Below, piece by piece: positions 35,118 through 45,849 of a DNA stretch of 64,000 nucleotides; the stretch's first letter is position 1, and every line of letters starts with the position of its first letter. The notes beneath the pieces are model-generated. The model was not told the origin of the DNA. It searched no databases and worked only from the letters and a program-made list of their open reading frames with translations. A program made the position numbers and the translations under genes. The stretch spans positions 1 to 64,000 of the forward strand of contig CAVTBD010000004.1 in NCBI GenBank assembly GCA_963732875.1. The letters are read 5' to 3'. Origin of the DNA: WHSO01 sp963732875. GTDB lineage: Bacteria; Pseudomonadota; Alphaproteobacteria; SMXQ01.

Positions 35118-35767
35118 AGACCGGCGTCCTGATTTCCGGGTCGGGGACCAACCTGCAGGCGCTGCTCGACGCCGCGCGCGATCCCGCCTACCCCGCCGAG
35201 ATCGTGCTGGTGATCTCCAACAGGGCCGACGCCTACGGACTGGAACGTGCCGCGGCGGCGGGCGTGCCCACGCGCGTGATCGACCACAAGACCTTCCCCG
35301 ACCGCGCCCGATTCGATACCGCCCTCGACGCGGTGCTGCGCGAGACAGGCTGCGAGATGGTGTGCCTCGCCGGCTTCATGCGCATCCTGACCCCGGGGTT
35401 CGTCGCCGCCTGGCACGGCCGCATGATCAACATCCACCCGTCCCTGCTGCCCGCCTTCCGGGGCCTCGACGCGCAGGGCCAGGCGCTGCGCGCGGGCGTG
35501 CGCGTCGCCGGAGCTACGGTCCATTTCGTGGTCCCGGAGATGGACGCGGGCCCGATCATCGTCCAGGGCGCCGTGCCCGTGCTGCCGGGCGACGACACCG
35601 CGGCGCTCGGCCGCCGCATTCTCACGGTCGAGCACCGCATCTATCCGCTGGCGCTGCGCCTGATCGGCGCGGGACAGGTGGCGCTGGACGGCGACCGGGT
35701 GACGATCGCGGCCGCACCCGACGGTGACGGCCGTACCCTGCTGTCGCCCGACGATGGACGCGCGTGA
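35105..35767 (+). CDS. purN: Phosphoribosylglycinamide formyltransferase
   Basis: PurN formylates glycinamide ribonucleotide using 10-formyltetrahydrofolate in purine synthesis. The 220-residue protein has the phosphate-binding SGSGTNLQALLDA near residue 12, AGFMRILTPGFV, and the catalytic N and H in MINIHPSLLPAFRG. D in VVPEMDAGPIIVQG completes the triad. The usual HPSLLPAFxGxH reads FRGLDAQG here, so the histidine after the glycine is replaced by leucine-aspartate. The ATG overlaps the purM end by 13 bases; the purM-purN pair is a standard operon. Confidence 0.95.
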
Positions 35768-35851
35768 CGGGCTTTATTTTTAGTCTGCACCCGGCTATAT
35801 GACCGGGAATCGATTCGCACGCGGCCAGGGCCGCATCGTTAGGAGGGGAGC

Positions 35852-35974
35852 ATGTACGACGACGCCGATCTCAAGTCTCACGAGGACATGTGGCACGGTT
35901 TCATCCGGCTGACCACGTATGCTACCGCAAGCATAGTCGTCGCACTGGCGCTGATGGCATTCTTCCTGCTTTAG
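35852..35974 (+). CDS. aa3-type cytochrome c oxidase subunit IV
   Basis: This 40-residue membrane protein, MYDDADLKSHEDMWHGFIRL and onwards, is preceded by AGGAGGGGAG at ideal spacing. A short charged head (HEDMWHGFIRLT) is followed by a single membrane helix (about 22-40). The layout matches the tiny subunit IV of bacterial aa3 oxidases (COX4_pro_2), which packs against subunits I and III. None of the large oxidase subunits is in this window, so it is an orphan relative to its complex. It stands alone, with a strong hairpin downstream. Confidence 0.8.
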   Translation: MYDDADLKSHEDMWHGFIRLTTYATASIVVALALMAFFLL

Positions 35975-35998
35975 CCCGCCCCTATATCCGGCGCGCAT

Positions 35999-36028
35999 GA
36001 AAAAACGGGGCCCTCACGGGCCCCGTTT
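35999..36028 (-). terminator. Terminator of ndk (possibly bidirectional)
   Basis: ACGGGGCCC and GGGCCCCGT form a perfect stem around TCAC. On the minus strand the stem is followed by a run of six T, which fits termination of ndk. On the plus strand only TTTGG follows, so any effect on the small oxidase gene would be weaker. Confidence 0.8.
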
Positions 36029-36050
36029 GGTCTGCCGGACCGTGGCCGGA

Positions 36051-36473
36051 TCAGCCGACGATCTCGAGCCCCGAGAAGAAGAAGGCGATTTCCTGGGCCG
36101 CCGTCTCGGGCGCATCCGACCCGTGTACCGAGTTGGCCTCGATCGATTCGGCGAAATCCTTGCGGATGGTCCCGGCGTCCGCCTTGGCCGGATCGGTCGC
36201 GCCCATCAATTCACGATTGCGCGCGACCGCGCCCTCGCCTTCCAGCACCTGAACCACGACCGGTCCCGAGATCATGAAGGCGCACAGGTCGTTGAAGAAC
36301 GGACGCGCCTTGTGCACGGCATAAAACGCCTCGGCCTGGCCGCGGGTCAGCTGAAGGCGCTTCTGCGCGATGATGTGCAGACCACCCTTCTCGAAGCGGG
36401 CGTTGATCTCGCCGGTAAGATTGCGGCGGGTGGCGTCGGGCTTGATGATAGAAAGGGTCCGTTCGATGGCCAT
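36051..36473 (-). CDS. ndk: Nucleoside diphosphate kinase
   Basis: Ndk transfers phosphate from ATP to nucleoside diphosphates through a phosphohistidine. The 140-residue protein starts MAIERTLSIIKPDATRRNLT. The active histidine is H117 in the signature NSVHGSDAPE. Length and sequence are typical. GGAGCACCC precedes the ATG. It is separated from holC by 85 bases. Confidence 0.97.
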   Translation of the reverse strand: MAIERTLSIIKPDATRRNLTGEINARFEKGGLHIIAQKRLQLTRGQAEAFYAVHKARPFFNDLCAFMISGPVVVQVLEGEGAVARNRELMGATDPAKADAGTIRKDFAESIEANSVHGSDAPETAAQEIAFFFSGLEIVG

Positions 36474-36558
36474 GGGTGCTCCTTGACGTTTGCGGCGGCC
36501 TTATAGACGGATCGCCGCCCGGGGGCAAGGGCGCATGGCCGTTCGCCGCCCTGGCGCG

Positions 36559-37011
36559 TCACAGGTCCTGCTTCTGCCATCCGCCAGCGCCGGTCTGACG
36601 CCAGTAGGTCAGGCCGAACCCCTTATCCTTGCAGGCCTTCCACCGGACCCGGGCGGCCGCGAGCGCATTTTCGTCGCGGCCGTCGAACAGCGCGAGGCAG
36701 CGCGCATAGTCGGCGATCCTGTCGGAATCGGCCCCGTCGGCCAGCACCAGCACGGCGGCACCATTGGGGTTGTCGTCGCCCTCGGTGAGCCACACCGGCT
36801 GGTCCGGGGCGTTGCCGTCGCGTGCCGAGCCATGCGGCAGGAACGCACCCTGCTCGTAGGTCCACAGCGCTGCGTTGAGCGCCTCGACCCGTTCCTCGGA
36901 ACCGAGCTTGACCACCACGCGAAGTCCCGCCGCCAGCGCCTTTTCAAGAAGCTTCGGCAGCGCCGTTTCGAGGCTCGAACGTTCGAGGTGATAAAAGGCG
37001 ATGTCGGTCAC
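36559..37011 (-). CDS. holC: DNA polymerase III chi subunit
   Basis: HolC links the clamp loader to single-strand binding protein. The 150-residue protein starts MTDIAFYHLERSSLETALPK, with PKLLEKALAAGLRVVVKLG and the internal AALWTYEQGAFLPHGS, which is the conserved aromatic and HG motif. C-terminal residues after about 135 are variable. It starts nine bases after the pepA stop, a pepA-holC operon that is conserved across proteobacteria. Confidence 0.93.
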   Translation of the reverse strand: MTDIAFYHLERSSLETALPKLLEKALAAGLRVVVKLGSEERVEALNAALWTYEQGAFLPHGSARDGNAPDQPVWLTEGDDNPNGAAVLVLADGADSDRIADYARCLALFDGRDENALAAARVRWKACKDKGFGLTYWRQTGAGGWQKQDL

Positions 37012-37020
37012 GACAGTCCG

Positions 37021-38550
<1,530 letters not shown>

Positions 38551-38777
38551 GTAACTTGCTCCTGGACGGCTGGTGTCATGGATCGGATGGCCGGGGGCGA
38601 GGACAACTCCCGGGTTCCCGCCCCCGTACGGGAGCACGAACGGATCCGAAGTGTAACGCCGCCTTCCGGCAAAAGCCAATGCCGCCCGGCCGGCGCCGCC
38701 GCCCCACCGCGACCGCTGCAACGGCATTTTTCGGTTACGTACCTTAGGGATAGCGGCGCGAACTCGCGGTGGATATA

Positions 38778-39917
38778 ATGGCGCTGATGAACCGGACGTT
38801 CCGATATATGTTCCGCCAGCAGCTGTGGCCGCTCATATTCGCGGTCCTCGTGATCGCGGGTATCGTCTGGATGTCGCAGTCGCTGCGCTTCGTGGAACTC
38901 GTGCTCAATCGCGGGCTGCCGAGCTCGACCCTGTTCGAGCTCGCCGGCCTGGTACTACCGATGTTCACCTCTGTATTCCTGCCGATCGTCCTGTTCGGCA
39001 CGGTAACCTTCGCCTACAGCCGCATGATCATGGACAGCGAGCTCGTGATCTGGCGCTCGTGCGGCATGAGCCCGCTCGCGCTGGCCAGGCCGGCGCTGGC
39101 CCTGGCAGGGCTGGTGATGGCGCTGTGCTACGCGCTCAATCTCTATTACATGCCGGCCGCCTACCGGCACTTCAAGGACCTGCAATACGCCATCCGCAAC
39201 AATTACACGCAGGTGCTGATCCGCGAGGGAACCTTCAACGAGATCGGCAACGGCATCACCGTGTACGTGCGCGAAAGATCGCCCGGCGGCGAGCTGCGCG
39301 GCATCTTCATCAACGACCGTCCGGCCAACGGCGAACCCGTCACCATGATGGCACAACGCGGCGTGCTGGTTCAGAGCGACGACGGCCCACGGGTAGTGAT
39401 GATGAACGGCAACCGGCAGACGGTGAAGAAGGACCGCAAGGACCTCTCGATACTTTATTTCGACCGCTACACCCTGGACCTCAACACCAAGGACGAGGCG
39501 ACGGGACCCCGCTGGCGCGAGCCGCGCGAGCGCTATCTGAACGAGCTGTTCTTCCCGGACAGCTCCGGACCGCTCGGCGCCGACAACCGCCGGTTCCGGC
39601 TCAAGCTGCTGGCGGAAGGGCACCAGCGGCTGGCCTCACCGTGGCTGGCTCCGGCGTTCGTCCTGATCGCGCTGGCCGCGCTCCTCACCGGCGAGTTCAA
39701 CCGGCGCGGCCAGGGACGACGTATCGTCGTCGCCTGTACCGCCATGGTGCTGGTCCAGTCGGCGAGCGTCAGTCTGCAAAGCCTCGCCGGCACCAGCACG
39801 GCCTTCATGCCGCTGATGTATCTCCTGCCGGCCTCCGTCATCGTTATCTGCCTGTGGCTTCTGACTCGCCGGAAGCGCACGCGGATGACGGCCAGCCAGC
39901 TCGCGAGCCGGGTCTAG
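38778..39917 (+). CDS. lptF: LPS export permease LptF
   Basis: LptF is one of two permeases that, with LptB, extract lipopolysaccharide from the inner membrane. Three starts are close together (GTG 38769, ATG 38778, ATG 38787); the middle one is chosen, giving 379 residues. The YjgP/YjgQ layout is visible: three N-terminal membrane segments to about residue 130, a periplasmic beta-jellyroll (about 140-270), and three C-terminal segments. It is followed after eight bases by lptG. Confidence 0.93.
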   Translation: MALMNRTFRYMFRQQLWPLIFAVLVIAGIVWMSQSLRFVELVLNRGLPSSTLFELAGLVLPMFTSVFLPIVLFGTVTFAYSRMIMDSELVIWRSCGMSPLALARPALALAGLVMALCYALNLYYMPAAYRHFKDLQYAIRNNYTQVLIREGTFNEIGNGITVYVRERSPGGELRGIFINDRPANGEPVTMMAQRGVLVQSDDGPRVVMMNGNRQTVKKDRKDLSILYFDRYTLDLNTKDEATGPRWREPRERYLNELFFPDSSGPLGADNRRFRLKLLAEGHQRLASPWLAPAFVLIALAALLTGEFNRRGQGRRIVVACTAMVLVQSASVSLQSLAGTSTAFMPLMYLLPASVIVICLWLLTRRKRTRMTASQLASRV

Positions 39918-39925
39918 GAAGCGGC

Positions 39926-41032
39926 ATGGCCGTCTCGGCGCGCTTGTCCCCGACCCTCTCCTTCTACATCGCGCGGCGATTCCTGGGAGGATTCGTCCTC
40001 ATCCTGTTCGCCATTGCCGCGATCATCTTCCTGATCGACATCGTGGAGCTTCTGCGCCGCGGCGCGGGGCGGGCCGACATCACGTTCGAGCTGGTGATCG
40101 AGCTCGCGCTGCTCAAACTACCCAATACGATCGAGAAGGTCGTTCCGTTCGCGGTCCTTTTCGGCAACATGTACGCGTTCTGGCGCTTGACCCGCACCAG
40201 CGAGCTGGTGGTCGCGCGCGCGTCCGGCGTATCGGTTTGGCAGTTTCTGTTCCCGGCCGTGGTGACGGCGCTGCTGATCGGGATGTTCATCGATGCCGTC
40301 GTCAACCCGCTCGGCGCCAGCTGCCTGATGCGCTACGATCAGCTCGAGGCGAAATTCCTCCAGGGTCAGGAAGACCTTCTTTCGGTTTCCGAGACCGGCC
40401 TGTGGCTGCGCCAGGCGGATTCGCGCGGACAGTCCGTCATTCACGCCGACCGCCTCAATTCCACCGACATGGTACTGGACGGCGTCACCGTGTTTCTGTT
40501 CGACAACAACAGTCGTTTCGAACGACGCCTCGACGCCACGCAAGCCAAACTCGAGAAGGGGGCGTGGCGGCTCACCGGCGTGCTGGTCACCGCCCCCAAC
40601 GTTCCGTCCCGCGAAGAGGCGGAATACGTTCTGCCGACCGACTGGACCCCCAACAAGATACAGGACAGCTTCTCTCCACCCGAAACGCTGTCATTCTGGC
40701 GCCTGCCGGGTTTCATCTCGATCCTGGAAAAGGCCGGGTTCGCGGCAACCCGTCACAAAGTCCATTGGTATTCGCTGCTGGCCATGCCGGTCATGCTGGC
40801 GGCTATGGTGCTCATCGCCGCGACGTTTTCGCTGCGCATGGCGCGGCGCGGCGGCGTCGCGATGCTGATCGGAAGCGGCGTGATGTTCAGCTTCTTCATC
40901 TTCTTCCTGTCCGATGTCGTGGTTGCCCTGGGATATTCCGACACCATTCCCCCCCTGCTCGCAGCGCTGACGCCGGCCGCGGTAACAACGCTGATCGGCG
41001 CGTCGATCCTGCTCCATATCGAAGACGGCTGA
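39926..41032 (+). CDS. lptG: LPS export permease LptG
   Basis: LptG pairs with LptF in the LptB2FG transporter. The 368-residue protein starts MAVSARLSPTLSFYIARRFL. It has membrane segments at about 18-40, 65-85 and 100-120, a periplasmic domain with HADRLNSTDMVLDGVTVF, and C-terminal segments from about 275. KVHWYSLLAMPVMLAAM is typical of the family. lptD follows after three bases. Confidence 0.94.
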   Translation: MAVSARLSPTLSFYIARRFLGGFVLILFAIAAIIFLIDIVELLRRGAGRADITFELVIELALLKLPNTIEKVVPFAVLFGNMYAFWRLTRTSELVVARASGVSVWQFLFPAVVTALLIGMFIDAVVNPLGASCLMRYDQLEAKFLQGQEDLLSVSETGLWLRQADSRGQSVIHADRLNSTDMVLDGVTVFLFDNNSRFERRLDATQAKLEKGAWRLTGVLVTAPNVPSREEAEYVLPTDWTPNKIQDSFSPPETLSFWRLPGFISILEKAGFAATRHKVHWYSLLAMPVMLAAMVLIAATFSLRMARRGGVAMLIGSGVMFSFFIFFLSDVVVALGYSDTIPPLLAALTPAAVTTLIGASILLHIEDG

Positions 41033-41035
41033 CGC

Positions 41036-43318
41036 ATGGCGAGGGGGGGCGCAGTGCAGCAAAAATCTTGGCGGTCCCGACTGTCGTGCCTCGGCGCGGC
41101 GGCAGGGACGGCCGCATGTCTCGTACTCGGCGCCACCGCCGCCTATGCTCAGCAGGGCGCAACGCCGGACACCAAGGCGCCGGCCGGTGCATCCCAGGCC
41201 AAGAAGCCCCCCTACGTACTGCTCCGCGCCGACGAAGTGGCCTATGACCAGAAGTCCGGCGTGGTTACCGCCTCCGGCAAGGTCGAGATCGTCCACGACA
41301 AGGAAGTCCTGCGCGCGGACAAGGTAAGCTACGACGAACACAAGGACGTGGTCTCGGCCACCGGCAACGTCGTCATGCTGCAGCCGACCGGCGAGGTCAT
41401 GTTCGCCGACCACGCCGAATTCACCAAGGGCATGAAGGACGGCATCGTCGAGGGATTCCGCATGCTGCTGACGGACAATTCCCGCCTCGCCGCGGCGGGG
41501 GGCACCCGCACGGGCGGCGTGATCACGACCCTCAACAAGGCCGTCTACTCGCCGTGCGAGTTATGCAAGGACAATCCCAAGCGAGCGCCGCTGTGGCGCG
41601 TGCGCGCGGTCCGCGTGATCCATGATTTGGAGGCGAAGGAGGTCGAATACAAGGACGCCTTCCTGGAGATGTACGGCATCCCCGTCTTTTATACCCCTTA
41701 CCTCTCCATGCCCGATCCCTCGGTCAAGCGCCGCTCCGGCTTCCTGCCGCCATCCTGGGGCAGCGACAGCCAGTTCGGCTTCTTCGTTAAGACACCCTAC
41801 TTCTGGGACATGGCGCCCAACGAGGATATCACCATCACGCCCACCTTCATGAGCGACGAGGCCGATGTCCTGGCCGCCGATTACCGCCGCCGCTTCAACC
41901 GCGGCAATATCGAGGTGAGCGGCAGCATTACCCAACCCGATCGACGCGACGACCTCGGCAACAGGGTAGGCGGCACGGACACGCGCGGGCACCTGTTCGC
42001 CAAGGGTGAGCTCGATCACGACAAGATATGGCGCACCCGCTTCCAGGTGCAGGAGGCGAGCGACGACACCTACCTCCGGCGTTATCATTTCCCGGTCGAC
42101 GACGAACAGACACTCACCTCCAGCTTCAACACCGAAGGCTTCAAAGGCGACAACTACGCCCAGATATCGGGCTATACCTTCCAGGGTCTCCGGGTCACGG
42201 ACGATCCCGGGCAGAGTCCTCTGGTGCTTCCCTACGCGTCCTACGACTACGTGTCGCGGCCCAGCGGGATCGGCTCCTATTTTACCAGCGACAGCAGCGT
42301 GCTGGCGATTTCACGCGGCGAAGGTACCGACAGCCGGCGCCTTTCCCTGAACGACGGCTGGCACCTTCCCTATACCGCCTGGACAGGTGAGATCTATTCG
42401 CTGTCGGCGACACTGCAAACGGATATCTATTCGGTCAGCGACGTGGTCACGGACGCAGGTGCCACCAAAAGCGGGGCGACGGGCCGCGTGTTTCCCGAGA
42501 TCATGGCACAATGGCGCTATCCGCTCGCACGCGCCGAGTCGCACGCGACCCAGGTCATCGAGCCGCGCGCGGCGATCGTGCTCGCACCCAACGGCGGCAA
42601 TCCCGACAAGATCCCGAACGAAGACAGTAGCGACACCGAGTTCGACGATACCAACCTGTTCTCCGCAAACCGGTTCGCCGGCGTGGATCGGGTGGAAAGC
42701 GGCACCCGTTTCATCTACGGGGTCAACTGGTCGCTGCATGGAGACCAGGGCGGCGTCATAGATGCTTTTGCCGGACAGAACTATCGCCTGCGGAAGGACA
42801 ATGCCTTCGGTGCCGACACTGGTTTGCGCGACCAGCTCTCGGACGTGGTCGGCCATCTTCGTGTTTCCCCGGGGAGCTGGGTCGATTTCCTCTACCGGTT
42901 CCGGTTCAACCCCGACACCGGCAGGTCGCGACGCAACGAAGTGCAGGCCTCGATCGGGCCCGACTATTTCAAGCTCAACGCCAACTACCTGTTCCTTGAT
43001 GAGAATGCCCCCTCGAGCACCACCACGAGCACTACCACTACCAGCGCCACCCAGTTCGGCGACCGCGAGGAACTCACGCTCGGTTATTCCGCAAGGATCA
43101 ACGACTACTGGACGTCGGGCGGGTATTTCCAGGAAAACCTCGGCCAGAACGGCGGGCCGATCGCCCAGCAACTCGCCCTCACCTACAAGGACGAGTGTTT
43201 CACCTTCAAGACGACGGCGACACGAACCTTTACCTCGGACCGCGACCTCAGGCCCACCGATACCCTGCTGTTCCAGCTGATTTTCAAGAATCTCGGCGAA
43301 TTCGATACCTCCCAGTGA
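41036..43318 (+). CDS. lptD: LPS-assembly protein LptD
   Basis: LptD is the outer-membrane barrel that inserts lipopolysaccharide into the outer leaflet. The 760-residue protein has a signal sequence ending near ATAAYAQQ (about residue 40). An LptA-like jellyroll follows (about 57-170, YVLLRADEVAYDQKSGVVTA), then the barrel to the C-terminus. Two cysteines, CELC at about 178-181, lie after the jellyroll. A serine/threonine stretch (STTTSTTTTSAT, near 666) is probably a surface loop. The order lptF-lptG-lptD-surA puts the export path and its chaperone in one operon. Confidence 0.95.
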   Translation: MARGGAVQQKSWRSRLSCLGAAAGTAACLVLGATAAYAQQGATPDTKAPAGASQAKKPPYVLLRADEVAYDQKSGVVTASGKVEIVHDKEVLRADKVSYDEHKDVVSATGNVVMLQPTGEVMFADHAEFTKGMKDGIVEGFRMLLTDNSRLAAAGGTRTGGVITTLNKAVYSPCELCKDNPKRAPLWRVRAVRVIHDLEAKEVEYKDAFLEMYGIPVFYTPYLSMPDPSVKRRSGFLPPSWGSDSQFGFFVKTPYFWDMAPNEDITITPTFMSDEADVLAADYRRRFNRGNIEVSGSITQPDRRDDLGNRVGGTDTRGHLFAKGELDHDKIWRTRFQVQEASDDTYLRRYHFPVDDEQTLTSSFNTEGFKGDNYAQISGYTFQGLRVTDDPGQSPLVLPYASYDYVSRPSGIGSYFTSDSSVLAISRGEGTDSRRLSLNDGWHLPYTAWTGEIYSLSATLQTDIYSVSDVVTDAGATKSGATGRVFPEIMAQWRYPLARAESHATQVIEPRAAIVLAPNGGNPDKIPNEDSSDTEFDDTNLFSANRFAGVDRVESGTRFIYGVNWSLHGDQGGVIDAFAGQNYRLRKDNAFGADTGLRDQLSDVVGHLRVSPGSWVDFLYRFRFNPDTGRSRRNEVQASIGPDYFKLNANYLFLDENAPSSTTTSTTTTSATQFGDREELTLGYSARINDYWTSGGYFQENLGQNGGPIAQQLALTYKDECFTFKTTATRTFTSDRDLRPTDTLLFQLIFKNLGEFDTSQ

Positions 43319-43452
43319 CCGCACATCGGCGAAACCGGGCCATTGAAACCGGGGGGCCACGGCCTGTATCCTCTCCCCACGGTCGCGCCGGCCCAACCGC
43401 CGCGGGCCCCCGGCCGGGAACGGCCGCCGGTTTTTACCTCAGAGAGTCACGC

Positions 43453-44751
43453 ATGCGCAGATACGGGACCGCGAGGTCCGTCGCCCTTCTAAGCCTTCTC
43501 GCCGTCGCGGCATGGACATTTGTCGCAACCGGCGCCGCCTCCATGCGCGCGCTGGCGCAGCAAGTCGTGAACATCATGGCAGTGGTCAACGACGAGGCGG
43601 TTTCGGCCTATGACGTCGACCAGCGGCTCAACCTCATCATCCGCTCCTCATCGCTGCCCGATACCGAGACGGTACGCCACGAACTGTCGCCGCGCGTCCT
43701 CAACGTCCTGATCGACGAGACCCTGCAGCTCCAGGAAGCAAAGCGCCTCAGCATCCATGTCGCCCAGAAGAACATCGATTCGGCGCTTGCACTGCTCGCC
43801 AAGCAGAACAACCTGCCCAAGGGCGGGCTCGATGCCTTCCTCAAGGCGCGCGACATCGACAAGGAAACACTCCTGCATCAGGTGAGAGCGAACCTCGCCT
43901 GGACCGACGTGATACGCCAGAAGTTCGCCCGTACCGTCACCGTGACCGACGAGGAGGTCGACAAGGCCTATAACCGCCTCAAGGAGAATGCCGACAAGCC
44001 CCGCCTGCTGGTTGCGGAAATCTTCATCGCCGTGGACACGCCCCGGGACGCGGCGACCGCCCGCACCAATGCCCAGCGCATCTTCGGGGAACTGAAGCGT
44101 GGCGCCAGCTTCCCGCTGCTGGCTCGCCAGTTCTCGCAGTCGAGCTCGGCCGAGCGGGGTGGCGACCTCGGCTGGGTACTGCCGGGCGAACTCGAGCCCG
44201 AGGTCGAGAAGGCGCTGCTCAAGATGCCGAAGAATACCGTGACCGAGCCCATCCGCACGGCCTCCGGCTACTACATCATGGCGCTCAGGGACCGGCGTGA
44301 GGCGCCGTCCCACAGCAAGGGTGATACCGTGCTGTCGCTGCGCCAGGCGGTGCTGCCGCTGCCCGCGAACGCAAGTCCCGCCGCGATCCAGTCACAACGC
44401 CAGTTGGCCGAGACGATCCGCGGCACGGTAAAGGGTTGCAGCGACTTCCTGAGCGTTGCCAGGGAACTCGGCACGGGCCCCTCGGGCGACCTCGGCAAGG
44501 TCAAGCTGGGCGAGCTGCCCGAGAACCTGCGCGCGGTGGTAAGCACGCTCGGCGTCGGGGTGCCGTCGCAGCCGGTGGTCGACGCCAACAGCGTGCGCGT
44601 GCTCATGGTATGCGACCGCCAGACCCCGGAACTCAAGCTTCCCGATCGCGAGGAAGTCCGTCGACGCCTGTTCATCCAGCGGCTCGAGGTGCGCGCCCGG
44701 CGCTACCTGCGCGACCTGCGCGATGCGGCTTTCCTCGACATCCGGGCATAA
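43453..44751 (+). CDS. surA: Periplasmic chaperone and peptidyl-prolyl isomerase SurA
   Basis: SurA escorts outer-membrane proteins, LptD among them. The start is ATG 43453, 12 bases after AGAGAG, giving 432 residues. A signal sequence ends near MRALAQQ (about 37). The N-terminal chaperone domain (VVNDEAVSAYDVDQRLNLI) is followed by a parvulin domain (about 190-280, VAEIFIAVDTPRDAA ... GGDLGWVLPGEL). A second parvulin-like region is degenerate, and the C-terminal helix is conserved. The long frame upstream of 43453 has no family similarity. Confidence 0.92.
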   Translation: MRRYGTARSVALLSLLAVAAWTFVATGAASMRALAQQVVNIMAVVNDEAVSAYDVDQRLNLIIRSSSLPDTETVRHELSPRVLNVLIDETLQLQEAKRLSIHVAQKNIDSALALLAKQNNLPKGGLDAFLKARDIDKETLLHQVRANLAWTDVIRQKFARTVTVTDEEVDKAYNRLKENADKPRLLVAEIFIAVDTPRDAATARTNAQRIFGELKRGASFPLLARQFSQSSSAERGGDLGWVLPGELEPEVEKALLKMPKNTVTEPIRTASGYYIMALRDRREAPSHSKGDTVLSLRQAVLPLPANASPAAIQSQRQLAETIRGTVKGCSDFLSVARELGTGPSGDLGKVKLGELPENLRAVVSTLGVGVPSQPVVDANSVRVLMVCDRQTPELKLPDREEVRRRLFIQRLEVRARRYLRDLRDAAFLDIRA

Positions 44752-44807
44752 CGGCGCGCCACCGGCCGTTCCTTCCGCCTCCCCCGCGTCGCAATGGGAC
44801 CGTGACC

Positions 44808-45836
44808 GTGACAAAGCCTGAATCCCTGCCGCTTGCGCTGACCATGGGCGAGCCCGCCGGCATCGGCGGCGAGATCACGCTCAAGGCCTGGGCCGCGAAG
44901 CCGCGCGCGGCGGGCGCTTTCTTCGTCATCGCCGATCCCGAGGCGCTCGCGCGCGAGGCCGAGGCGCTGGGCCTCGTCGTGCCGATCGCCACGATCGCGG
45001 CGCCCGAGGAGGCCGCGGCCGCGTTTCACCAGGCCTTGCCGGTGCTGACCGAGCCCCTCGCCCGGCCGGTCGCGCCGGGACATCCCGACCCGGCCAACGG
45101 CCCGGCGGTGGTCGCGGCGATCCGGCGCGCCGTCGAGATCGCCCAGGCAGGACGGGCCGCCGGCGTGGTCACCAACCCGATCAACAAGAAGGTGTTGGCG
45201 GCGTCGGGTTTCCCTCATCCCGGCCATACCGAGTACCTGGGCGAGATCACGGGCACGGCACGGCCGGTGATGATGCTGGCCTGCCCCGGTCTGCGCGTGG
45301 TGCCGGTGACGGTGCACCTGCCGCTCAGGGACGCCATCGGCGCGCTTTCGACCGAGATGATCGTGGCGGCGGGCGAGATCACCGCGCGCGCACTCACCAC
45401 GGACTTCGCGATCCACGATCCGCGCCTCGCCATAGCCGGGCTCAACCCCCATGCGGGCGAAGACGGCATGCTCGGCAGCGAGGAGGGCGCGGTGATCGCG
45501 CCCGCGGTGGCCCGCCTCAAGGCCGCCGGCATCGCCACGTTCGGCCCGGCGCCCGCCGACAGCCTGTTCCATGCCCGGGCGCGCGAGACCTACGATGCCG
45601 TGATCTGCATGTACCACGACCAGGCGCTGATCCCGCTCAAGACGGTCGATTTCGATTCGGGCGTGGACGTGACCCTCGGCCTGCCGATCGTGCGCACCTC
45701 GCCCGATCACGGCACCGCGTTCGAAATCGCGGGCAAGGGCGTCGCGCGCGAATCGAGCCTGATCGCGGCCCTTGCCATGGCGCACGAGATCGCCGCCAAT
45801 CGCGCCCGTGCCGGTGCGCGCGCCGGCGTTGCCTGA
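44808..45836 (+). CDS. pdxA: 4-hydroxythreonine-4-phosphate dehydrogenase
   Basis: PdxA acts in the DXP-dependent route to pyridoxal phosphate. The GTG at 44808 (MTKPESLPLALTMGEPAGIG) is chosen; a GTG at 44802 is equally possible. The protein has 342 residues. The metal-binding histidines lie in FPHPGHTEYLG, GLNPHAGEDGMLG and CMYHDQALIPLK. The C-terminal RTSPDHGTAFEIAGKG is conserved. surA-pdxA-rsmA is a well-known gene order, and the rsmA start follows after 13 bases. Confidence 0.95.
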   Translation: MTKPESLPLALTMGEPAGIGGEITLKAWAAKPRAAGAFFVIADPEALAREAEALGLVVPIATIAAPEEAAAAFHQALPVLTEPLARPVAPGHPDPANGPAVVAAIRRAVEIAQAGRAAGVVTNPINKKVLAASGFPHPGHTEYLGEITGTARPVMMLACPGLRVVPVTVHLPLRDAIGALSTEMIVAAGEITARALTTDFAIHDPRLAIAGLNPHAGEDGMLGSEEGAVIAPAVARLKAAGIATFGPAPADSLFHARARETYDAVICMYHDQALIPLKTVDFDSGVDVTLGLPIVRTSPDHGTAFEIAGKGVARESSLIAALAMAHEIAANRARAGARAGVA

Positions 45837-45849
45837 GCCCGCTTCGCCC

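Noticed and set aside
38551..38777. tRNA or small RNA gene in the pepA-lptF gap
   Set aside because: No cloverleaf, T-loop GTTCRA or terminator-like U-run was seen; only GC-rich short inverted repeats are present.
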